Part shown: positions 56,422-64,000 of the stretch, one piece after another
Position numbering within the stretch: position 1 is the stretch's first letter
Layout: the number at the start of each line of letters is the position of its first letter
Origin: Dendrophyllia cribrosa
Lineage: Eukaryota; Cnidaria; Anthozoa; Scleractinia; Dendrophylliidae
Assembly (NCBI GenBank): GCA_024195265.1
Contig: JAJLRJ010000002.1
Coordinates: forward strand, 1,330,888 to 1,394,887
DNA: 64,000 nt
Direction of reading: 5' to 3'
The notes under the pieces: generated by a model
Seen by the model: only the letters and a program-made list of their open reading frames with translations
What the model was told of the DNA's origin: nothing
Database searches by the model: none
Made by a program: the position numbers and the translations under genes

Positions 56422-56709
56422 TTGAAAGCAGTATTACAAGAAGCCCAGGGTAAAAAACGACAAGAATTTCTTCAACATGCCAACTCAGATCAGATCAATG
56501 TAGTTAGCGAAATAGTGTTGAATCTACTGAAACAACGACTTCCCATGTCTCCTGAAACGATTCGTAGTTTAAAACCACACTGTACAACTTTAAAAGAGTT
56601 AAGCAAACGGTCCAACTCTATTAAAAAGCGTCGTAAGATGATGATGCAACAGAATGGACGTGGGTTTTGGAACGGGTTACATCAAATCTGTCAGAGTTGT
56701 GGATTGTAA
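56422..56709 (+). CDS. Conserved Polinton/adintovirus-type small ORF
   Basis: The frame is open over ~95 codons to TAA, but a normal ATG start is not obvious (TTG at 56422). It contains LNLLKQRLPMSPETIRSLKP, then LKELSKRSNSIKKRRKMM and QQNGRGFW. The pattern of a helical segment, L-K-x(n)-L-A/S-K-x-x-S-x-K-K-K/R and a Gly/Gln-rich end is one I associate with a short late gene of unknown role in many adintovirus-like elements. It overlaps the next ORF by ~55 bp. Confidence 0.5.
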   Translation: MKAVLQEAQGKKRQEFLQHANSDQINVVSEIVLNLLKQRLPMSPETIRSLKPHCTTLKELSKRSNSIKKRRKMMMQQNGRGFWNGLHQICQSCGL

Positions 56710-56716
56710 TAACAGC

Positions 56717-57292
56717 ATGGAAGACACGTTACTTGTGCCTGTCAAAAAACTGCCTGACTTAGTTGCCTGGTACAAAGGTGAATTGAGCGAAAATGCCTTA
56801 CTGAACAAAGCTGCTACTGTAGCCACCAAAAAACAACGCGTGTTGAAAGATCCTCGGTCCACAAAAGAAGATTTTCAACCTCTTATCGCGAAGCTGAGAG
56901 GACTGACACGTAAAGTTGGACAAGGCCCTAGTTGGAGTTCAATGCTAGGAGAACAAGAGGTCACTGAAGACAACGACGAGGATGAAATGGTGACCAATGC
57001 GACTGAAAAATTGTTAAAAGAAATTGTGCGCAACACACTCGTGCCTATAAAAGAACCGATTTCCCCACCACCAGTTAAACCGTCCACAAGTCAAATCAAG
57101 AACAAGAAGAAGAAGAAAAGCAAAGCTGATAGTAAAAAGAAACGTACCTTATCTTATCATCCAGAACCCTACGCGCTGACGCAAAGACGTAAAACACCCA
57201 ATGCAATCAAACGTCTTCGAACAGGTCCTGGTTGGTTAGATTGGGAACAAGGGCGTAAACTCAGGCGTCGACTTGATGGGAAGGACTACTAA
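56717..57292 (+). CDS. Polinton-like plus-strand ORF, 191 aa
   Basis: The frame is open from 56654, but ATG 56717 (MEDTLLVPVKKLPDLVAWY) avoids overlap with the previous gene and fits the style of related small proteins. It has a helical N-terminal part, an acidic middle (EVTEDNDEDEM), a Pro/Lys-rich linker (PPPVKPSTSQIKNKKKKKS) and the C-terminus GPGWLDWEQGRKLRRRLDG. Function is unknown. Position between the core-like gene and the PLA2-like fragment suggests a virion-associated protein. Confidence 0.55.
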   Translation: MEDTLLVPVKKLPDLVAWYKGELSENALLNKAATVATKKQRVLKDPRSTKEDFQPLIAKLRGLTRKVGQGPSWSSMLGEQEVTEDNDEDEMVTNATEKLLKEIVRNTLVPIKEPISPPPVKPSTSQIKNKKKKKSKADSKKKRTLSYHPEPYALTQRRKTPNAIKRLRTGPGWLDWEQGRKLRRRLDGKDY

Positions 57293-57519
57293 ACGCAAGA
57301 AAGGGCATCAAAGAGGACGTGGCTTGGACCTTCAAAAATTTTTGTCCCAGGTATTGAGGGGTCCCTGGTATTAACAGGTTGGACAAGGTTGCAAAACAAC
57401 ACGACATCGATTACAGTCAAGCTACGAATTTAGAAGACAAATGGAAAGCCGATGGAAAGATAATCCAAGCTATTAACAAACTGCCTGGCAAGAAAACACT
57501 AACGGAAAAAATTGTCTAA
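57276..57519 (+). pseudogene. Phospholipase A2-like (parvovirus VP1u-type) fragment, frameshifted
   Basis: The ATG at 57276 starts a basic frame that stops at 57372-57374. In another frame the following residues include RLDKVAKQHDIDY, ATNLEDKWKADGK and a Lys-rich end with stop 57517-57519. The H-D-x-x-Y active-site pair preceded by a D-x-x-A-x-x-H-D context is the signature of parvovirus-type PLA2, also reported in adintovirus-like elements. The Ca-binding loop part is disturbed by the frameshift. Confidence 0.55.
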
Positions 57520-57745
57520 AAGATTATACAGGCCAAGAAACATTTAAAGCTGTAATACTTTTTTCTTTGTGAATTGTTTTAATAAAAGATGTTGGTCAAA
57601 CAATGATTTTGTTGTCTATTTAATGAAAGGAAAAAGAGATCATTTTAAGATAGTTTTTAGAGATGTTCAGTGAAAGGGGCTTTAGCTCAACGTTTTATTA
57701 TAGGTAGAGGTATTCCGAGATGTTCTGAAACCTAACTGGTGCTAG

Positions 57746-58435
57746 TTGGAGAAAAGATATAAGCAATTATTACCTTTTCTTTTCGGAGAAGAGGGGAGGA
57801 TGTTGTTAACAGAGCTAGCGAGACTAGTTGATGGCGTCTTTTCTAATGCAAATAATTTTATTTGCAGTGATTTGCATTTTTCTGCGCGTCGACACGTGAG
57901 CATGGCGTCCAAGGGTTTTCTGGCTTTAGCAATGGTTGCAAACTCTGATGAAAATTTTAGCAACTGCGCTGGCAATATGGATGACATGTCTGCTAGAATC
58001 GGTGGAAGCTTTAAACGGAGATGGGGGAGGACAAGAGTTCGATCTTGAAGTACTCCGTCAGATAACCGACGCCATTTCCGCAACGCCGCTTGTGAACAAT
58101 GAAGGCATGACAAACAATGCTAACAACGCGGGTTCTACCTCAACTTCAAATTCTAAGAGAGGAAGAGGTAAAAATTCTAAGAAAGCGGCGCAGCAACAAA
58201 CTGTACAAGAGAACACTCACACCCTGCTCTGCTAGCTGAAAGCAGGCAGCCTATTCCTGTAACTATGCAGTACGTGCCTTCTCAAAACATGGATTTTAAT
58301 CAGAACAATACTGGCAGCAATTTTACACCCACTTCTCAAATGCAAATAATCACTAACAATCCGCAGTTGGATTAAACGTGCCTGCAAATCAACCTCAGGC
58401 ATTGTTTTCACCCACAAATGTGCAGTGACCCCTTC
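57746..58435 (+). pseudogene. Unrecognised disrupted ORFs
   Basis: Overlapping plus-strand frames at 57746-58048 (GEEGRMLLTELARLVDGVF...) and 57936-58235 (...NNANNAGSTSTSNSKRGRG) are followed in a third frame by an Asn/Gln-rich string up to ~58370. They could be one gene broken by frameshifts or separate small exons. No domain is recognised. They continue the direction of the Polinton-like cluster. Confidence 0.35.
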
Positions 58436-58488
58436 ACAGGTGGTTTTAACTGCTCCGTCGTGTTTTTCTTTTTAAGTGCAGCTTGCAC

Positions 58489-58851
58489 TTAACTGTTCTC
58501 GTTTGCTTTCCTGTTGTCCTCGGCAAATTTTGTTATCATTTCATTTCTGTTCTTGTACAGTGTTTCAAGAAATTTCGCTTCTAGCTCGTCCTCCTCTTTG
58601 GCTGCCACCACGAAGTTGCAGCGTCCATCGGCTACTTTCCGCTGGCAAATGAAAAACAGCACATCTCTCGGCTCAGCTCTCACTTTATCATTGTTGCCCG
58701 TGTGGGTTAAGGCCGCAGTTTTGCTGTGTTTGCAGTCTGGAGGGCGGTTGGGGTTGACAAATTTTGAGCTGATGCGAGCCGAAAGTTCACCCAAGTATTG
58801 CGCCTTCTTGCGCAGGGGCACATCGGTTTGGACACCAAAGGTGAGTTTCAC
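58489..58851 (-). CDS. Unrecognised minus-strand ORF
   Basis: 120 codons ending TAA. The frame is rich in charged residues (KAQYLGELSARISSKFVNP, CQRKVADGRCNFVVAAKEED, FLETLYKNRNEMITKF). The ATG inside AAACTCACC may not be the true start, because the frame could be spliced from the Lys/Glu-rich frame at 58924-59136. No family is recognised. It lies convergent to the plus-strand cluster. Confidence 0.4.
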   Translation of the reverse strand: MKLTFGVQTDVPLRKKAQYLGELSARISSKFVNPNRPPDCKHSKTAALTHTGNNDKVRAEPRDVLFFICQRKVADGRCNFVVAAKEEDELEAKFLETLYKNRNEMITKFAEDNRKANENS

Positions 58852-58923
58852 CAGTTTCGCTGGTGGATTCGCTCATTTGAGCGTGGGACAAAGGGCAGCG
58901 CACACAGCGAGCTACAAAGTTGC

Positions 58924-59260
58924 CTACCTATATAATATACCTATATACCTATATAATATTTTTTCGCCTCTCTCAACTTGTGGAGCAGTTCTTTTCGCCT
59001 TACCACCTTCGCATCCTCCTCCTTCTCTTTCATCCTCGCCGCTCTCGGGTTTGCTTTTATTTGTGGAAGTCGAAGGTGCAGGTTCTGCTTTTTTCGCTTT
59101 CTTTCTCCGGCGCGAGTCGTTCGTCCAGTTTGTCAAGTCTACCTTTTCTTTTTTGGTGATCTATTTATCTGGAACTGGCTCAGGGCTGACGGGACCGTCT
59201 ACTTCTGCTTTGTCTTGGATGTTAGCTCTCTTGCATTGGCGGCTTTCTTGGTGTTAGGCA
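58924..59260 (-). pseudogene. Possible upstream part of 58489-58851 gene
   Basis: A minus-strand ATG near 59258-59260 gives MPNTKKAANARELTSKTKQK and then a stop. A second frame (59136-58924) is Lys/Ser/Glu-rich (SRRRKKAKKAEPAPSTSTNK). The pieces look like the basic N-terminus of one protein split by a frameshift. Confidence 0.35.
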
Positions 59261-59919
59261 TTTTTCTTAGCGAAGTCTTAGCGGAAAATTTAAGGTGAAA
59301 CTGCACTCAGACACTGCTCACAGCTGAACTGAAATGAATTGCGCGCAAGCAAGTCTGTTCTAAATAGCTAATTTTTTGCAAATGTGTGCAAATATATAAA
59401 AAAAACCACTTATCTTGGTCACACAATACTCAAAACCTAATCAAAGCGCTAATAAACAATAACGAGGAGCAAAATGTCAATCAAACACACCTATTTACAC
59501 GCACGAGTGTTCTTTAAGCAATGTCAATCAAGGTCTCCCTCATGAAATGAACGCTTCAGTGATTTTTTCCTGCTGCACGTAAAACAAAACTTGTACCTGC
59601 TAAGTGCTCTTAAAACAATTTTGCACTCGTTAAATTTTTCTCTAACTTCGTCTATCTGCTGCAAGCTGCGCACCCCCTGTTTAGCGACAGAGAATGACAA
59701 ATATAAATTTCCTGCGATGAACCCACGTGGTTTCAGCTGAACACAAAAATTCAACACTTGGATATTGAAGTTACATTATAGTCGCTTCACTTTTGTTTAG
59801 TTACGTTCTTTGTAGATGTTTGCAAAGAGAAAAGCGAAAGCCGTTCAATGACTACTAAAAAGGGACATTAACGTTAATTTTGCGCAAAAGTAAATCCACT
59901 GTGTAATGCAATCGAATTA

Positions 59920-60039
59920 GGCCCGTTTCAAACGTGGAACTTCACATGTACCGAATCTAACGTAAGTGAGCAAGAACAACAGATTTTGCTCATTTGCATT
60001 GGATTCGGCACATGTAAAGTTCAAAGTTTGAACCGGGCC
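59920..60039. mobile_element. MITE with TTA target duplication
   Basis: This 120-bp unit with ends GGCCCGTTTCAAACGTGGAA and TTTGAACCGGGCC is bounded by TTA (59917-59919 and 60040-60042). Internal arms ATGTACCGAATC and GATTCGGCACAT complete the hairpin. Confidence 0.85.
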
Positions 60040-60111
60040 TTACTTGAAAGAATATTAAATATTCAGTCACCACCATTTGTTGTGTCAGTTGATATTTTGA
60101 TAATAAATATT

Positions 60112-60209
60112 AATACGTCACGTGCAGTGACTTTATATCTAATAAAACACTACATACCAATTTATAGGAGTGATTTTATCAGATATAAAGTCACTGCACG
60201 TGACGTATT
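60112..60209. mobile_element. Short palindromic MITE
   Basis: AATACGTCACGTGCAGTGAC and GTCACTGCACGTGACGTATT are exact complements, extended by TTTATATCT/AGATATAAA, around a ~40-bp centre. Confidence 0.8.
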
Positions 60210-60352
60210 ATCATCATTTGATAGGTTTATTTATCCACGGGATCCTTATCACTTAAGAGTGGTCTTCTAAAGAGCCGTGCGCATTAAACCTAGTACAAAA
60301 AGCTAAGACTTAAACATTAAAAAAGAAATCCTATAATAAGTACGAAACTAAG

Positions 60353-60690
60353 TTAAGAAAATTCTAATATACAATAGTGGAATAAAAACTTTAAAGTAGT
60401 GGCCTGCTTAGTCTCCGCTGACAGACTGTTCCATGTTACTGCACCCCTATAACGAAAACTTTTCTTGAGGGCCTCAGTGTTCGGTCGCGGAATAAACAGG
60501 TTATGTTGTGCACCTCGAAGATTATGTCTGTGAATGGTATTAACGCTGGCGAATTTATCAGACAGGTATTCAGGTACAAGGTGATTTGCAGTTTTGAATA
60601 TTAGAGATTTCAGTTGGTTTGCACGTCTGTCAGCGAGGCTATTCCATTTAAGGGCATGAAGAATCGGGACAGATCCAGACCCAACTAGAC
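60353..60690 (-). pseudogene. LINE ORF2 C-terminus
   Basis: The minus strand is open for ~110 codons without a start, ending TAA at 60353-60355. It contains HALKWNSLADRRANQLKSLI, LVPEYLSDKF, HNLRGAQHNLFIPRPNTEAL and SFRYRGAVTWNSL. This is the typical C-terminal region of CR1/L2/RTE-like reverse-transcriptase proteins. It is a 5'-truncated copy. Confidence 0.8.
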
Positions 60691-60699
60691 CCTGTTATT

Positions 60700-61418
60700 A
60701 TTATTATTATTCGAATTCGGCTTGCCGCCATTATTCAATTCAAAAATGACCGGGACCTGAGAGTTGGATCGAGTTGGCCTAAAGATTTTGTGACGTCTAT
60801 GACTTTACACGTGCCTTTTGGATTTGTTGTCTGTGTCCCGGAGGGAACCGCGTTGAGTCATTGACGTCACAAATCAAGACACATGTACCAGATCGCAAAC
60901 CAGTAGAACGTGGGCTCAGATTTTTGAACGGAGTAATGGCGGACGGATTTTTCGTGGGTTTTCGGCCAGCTATTGGGTTGTGTAAGAATATATCGACCTA
61001 ATTTATAGCAATTCGCATTTGTTTAAACCTATTAGATACATTTGCGCCAACAATTTTCGTCGTAGTGGCACTTTAATATATCGAAATTGGGCTATTGATT
61101 TCTCTCCATAATCCTTTTCGGTCTGGTCGCGTAGGGATGAGACCGATCAATGACAACGTTTAATCAAAAGACTGTATGTTAATAAGGCTTTTCTCGTGCT
61201 AACCAACGAAATTTACATCTGAAAAGCTCCAAGGTCTATAATAACAAGGTCAACTTCAGCCTCGCTTCCACTCAAAGGCCAGGACACTAAGAAGACAACT
61301 GTAAAATGGTCTATTATACGCTAATCGCAGAGGTAACTTTTATGATTAAATAAAAAAAAAAAGAAAATTACACGGTACGTCCAAAAGTATGTTTCAGTTT
61401 AACAATGTAAATCCTTTT
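60700..61418. other. Gene-free stretch
   Basis: A short ATT microsatellite (60693-60713) is followed by DNA with several GACGTCA-like motifs. I see no gene, RNA or clear element. Confidence 0.4.
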
Positions 61419-61420
61419 TA

Positions 61421-61559
61421 GAGTGATTTTACTAAACCAGTGAAATAGTGAGTAGAATTGTACGCATTATTAGATTAATTCCATTGTTTTCTTTTGTTTA
61501 ATTTAGACTATCAAACACTAATTGTAAGAAAGTGTTTCACTGGTTAAATAAAACCACTC
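61421..61559. mobile_element. TA-duplication MITE
   Basis: Ends GAGTGATTTTACTAAACCAG and CTGGTTAAATAAAACCACTC are near complements, bounded by TA (61419-61420 and 61560-61561). Confidence 0.75.
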
Positions 61560-61868
61560 TATTTGCAGATCAACCGCTGCTTTTATATTTAATGCAATGA
61601 AAAGAGAAATAAAGCAACGTTAAAAAAAGTTACACATAAGAAAAATTTTACATAATATACACAATAGACCTTTCCCGCATTCCTGTGAACAAAGACACGA
61701 AATCGAGGCTGGGGTGGACAAAATACAGTGATTTGTATGAAATTGTCCACCCAAGCATCGCCCTCGTTTCATTGTGTGTGCTCACTGGAGTGGAATGCGG
61801 GGAAGGTTTATTTACTGTTATTTCCGCTATTTATTTTTATTTCGTAATAAACCCTGTAATAATTATTA

Positions 61869-62150
61869 GAGCAGTTTTCAATTGAGTGTCGTAAAACCAA
61901 AACCAAAGTAATTACTCTGACCAATCACAGCAGACGTAAACAATCCAATGAACCAATCAGAGCTCGAAGCAATTACATGTCGGCGGCGCCAAGCGCGGGA
62001 AAACGCGTGCGAGCAAGTCACGATTGGTTTTGGTTTTACTTCTGATTGGTCGAGAAAGTGGCGCGAGATTTTTTAGCCAATCACAAAGCGTAGCAATGCA
62101 AAATCAAAGAAATTGTGTAATTACTTTCGACACTCAATTGAAAACTGCTC
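61869..62150. mobile_element. TA-duplication MITE, copy B
   Basis: Ends GAGCAGTTTTCAATTGAGTG and CACTCAATTGAAAACTGCTC are exact complements, bounded by TA (61867-61868 and 62151-62152). The core matches 7281-7516. This is the better-preserved copy. Confidence 0.9.
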
Positions 62151-62544
62151 TATCTGGTAATACCATGTATAAAATGGGAATACCTGAATACATTGTTTTA
62201 GTAAATTTTAGTAATTTTATATTACCATGTCAATGCTTCATTGATATGGAAATATGACGAACAAAGAGTTCTAATCCTAAAAGGTTTGAATTGGGTACAA
62301 CAACGCGTTAGCCGAATTTGTCTTTTAAGACTTATTTTTGAAGGAAACTTTGACATTCTTCTCGATCTTATTTTGAAGGAAACTACTTTTGAAAGAAACA
62401 TTCTTCTCGATCTCGCCGCCTGTTTATAGCATTTTGTGAAGCGGTCATGTGACACTCGTTCACTGACGTGACAGTCGTGTATTTTTTTGGAGCGGAAATA
62501 TTGTTTCCAATTTCCGGTTATTTGAGTGTTTGAAAATTTACTAA

Positions 62545-62663
62545 AACAGTTATTCATCTCGGCCTCGCCGAATATGAGCTGATATATAACCAACTCGGCG
62601 CGGCGCCTTGTTGGTTATATATATCAGCTCATATTGGGCTCGTCCTCGATAAATAACTGTTAA
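62545..62663. mobile_element. Hairpin MITE
   Basis: AACAGTTATTCATC and ATAAATAACTGTT bracket the strong arms AATATGAGCTGATATATAAC / GTTATATATATCAGCTCATA around a GGCGCGGCGCC centre. Confidence 0.75.
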
Positions 62664-62858
62664 GTATTGTGACACGATATTCACCATTATCAGATGATGA
62701 TGGTCATGCGTTGACAAGTTCGTTCGTGTTTTACTCGGGATGCTATAGGAAGCCTTCAAGACTACAAGTTTGTGTCCAAGAATGCAGCGCGGATATAGAA
62801 CTTCATGAACTGGGTGTACTGTAGTGTCATGACCAAAGCGGATTTCCAAGAGAAGATA

Positions 62859-63008
62859 GGCCTTTATCACGCGGCGGCCATGTTGACTCACCGAGGAATA
62901 AAATGCTTTTTTTTGCCCGCCCAGCCTCAAAGTGAAAAAGTTGAAAACGAGGTTGGGCGGGCAAAAATCTTTTGTTTTTATACAAAATGGCGGGGCGTTA
63001 TAAAGGCC
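62859..63008. mobile_element. TA-duplication MITE
   Basis: Ends GGCCTTTAT and ATAAAGGCC are bounded by TA (62857-62858 and 63009-63010). Inner arms TTTTGCCCGCCCAGCCTC and GAGGTTGGGCGGGCAAAA pair closely. Confidence 0.8.
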
Positions 63009-63130
63009 TATAGAAGGCTTTAAGTAACAATGCGTGTAAGAACTAGGCAATGCTCTATTGTTCCGCGGCATTTCGCTTTCCCAACATAAGATTGTTTAGA
63101 TGTTTCTTACTGAGAATACATCAACCTATA

Positions 63131-63310
63131 GACCCTATTCATAAATGGCGGCCGGTTTATTATTCTTTTATATTCATGCTAATCAGCCCAACTAGCCTCG
63201 TTAGCATGTGCAAAATTCAATAGAATTTTTGCTCTAAAATGAGGCTAGTTGGGCTGATTAGCATGAATATAAAAGAATAAATAAATCGGCCGCCATTTAT
63301 GAAAAGGGTC
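63131..63310. mobile_element. TA-duplication MITE with ~75-bp arms
   Basis: GACCCTATTCATAAATGGCG through CAGCCCAACTAGCCTC recurs inverted almost perfectly up to 63310. TA lies at both borders (63129-63130, 63311-63312). The arms' high identity suggests recent origin. Confidence 0.85.
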
Positions 63311-63769
63311 TATGGACTACATGTTTTTTAAATAAAATGTACTGGAACTTTATTTTAAAGTGATGTTTCTTTTGTGCTACAAGATTTCATCCAATCGTGA
63401 AACTCCAAAACGATGGCCAAGAAAGCCTTCTAATTTTACCTGTTTCCCACATATAATTTTGGTCGCATTAAAACTCAGAATAGTTTTCACTAAAAGGGAA
63501 TCAATTAGTAAACTAGAGAGAAATAAATGCACTACCTGATTAAGTTATGGTAGATTTTCACGTTTTAGCCAATGAGGTTGACGATTACAACAATATCACA
63601 ATTAACACCTTTCTGCATTCCTTGCCGTTAGGTTGCCTACTTCTTACTAGGACCATTACTTAAATTCGTACAAGAAAAGTTTTACTCCTTTAAACGCTAA
63701 TTACTTTCTTTGAAACTTTAAATCACAAAATCCGCTTTTGTCACGACGCACAATGTCAGTTTTTAGCGG

Positions 63770-63840
63770 AGCTCTTCGGGCCGAAGTCCCGCGTGTAGCC
63801 CCATACTCAGAGAACCTATGCCCGTCATTTTTCATGGTAA
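63770..63840 (-). repeat. Inverted copy of the 14.1 kb repeat
   Basis: AGCCCCATACTCAGAGAACC and CCCGTCATTTTTCATG match the reverse complement of 14090-14135. GC-rich DNA follows to the window end with no recognisable gene. Confidence 0.5.
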
Positions 63841-64000
63841 TGGTCATGTTTCGCGTGCGTGTGCGGCCCGCGGCAGCCCGTGTTGGACAGGGCTATTTCG
63901 CGGGCGTGTATGACGTCGCAAAACATGCGCGTATGACGCCACACAACATCCGAGATGTTTGTTTTCATTACGGATTTCACAACCAAAGATCAAGCGGAGA

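Noticed and set aside
58514..59298. Long hydrophobic plus-strand ORFs
   Set aside because: They are antisense to the Lys/Glu-rich minus-strand frames. The composition is that of a complement, with no membrane-protein organisation.

Overview
The window is animal nuclear DNA and most likely from a cnidarian. An anthozoan such as a stony coral fits best, but this is an inference from gene and repeat content and I could not search a database. Genes are split by many GT-AG introns, intergenic DNA is AT-rich, and there are tRNA-derived SINEs, LINE tails, Penelope-like elements, a decayed Polinton/adintovirus-like element and many short inverted-repeat elements (MITEs). There is no operon structure.

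Layout. 1-4300: a 2.5 kb terminal-inverted-repeat (TIR) element with a MITE nested inside it, then SINE copies. 4309-9441: the last five coding exons (+) of a GABA-B-type class C receptor, from TM3 to the cytosolic tail, with a LINE tail and several MITEs in its introns. 9977-11510: two retroelement-like ORFs, one with a SAM-like domain. 11600-16960: gene-free and MITE-rich, including an element that carries a THAP start. 16969-37201 (-): a complete 18-exon MFAP1 spliceosomal gene, predicted at 446 aa, whose introns hold a 105-bp and a 52-bp tandem array, SINEs and Penelope-like copies. Its start codon lies 84 bp from that of a divergent unrecognised gene (37286-38274, +).

38631-44029 is the most interesting segment. 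This 5.4 kb block has matching inverted ends (CACTGCAAAAAGAAG), different subterminal tandem repeats at each end, and an exactly abutting 24-bp direct repeat on both sides. It contains one intact eight-exon gene (588 aa, minus strand) with an N-terminal SAM-like domain and the general layout of the uncharacterised SAMD3-like family. No transposase signature was recognised. A direct repeat of that length next to TIRs fits no DNA-transposon superfamily that I know.

46352-47022: a MITE and a Tudor-knot/chromo-barrel-like exon. 47831-59260: a broken Polinton/adintovirus-like element. A family-B DNA polymerase gene on the minus strand, with a multi-exon zinc-finger leader, is present as two damaged copies. 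On the plus strand lies a cluster of small capsid/core-type genes, including a basic core-like protein and a phospholipase A2-like fragment, both frameshifted. 59920-63310: a dense run of MITEs plus a LINE C-terminus.

The two clear host genes (GABA-B-like receptor, MFAP1) are not functionally linked. The rest of the window is a record of successive mobile-element insertions. Exon borders were placed by hand from splice signals, reading-frame continuity and family knowledge.
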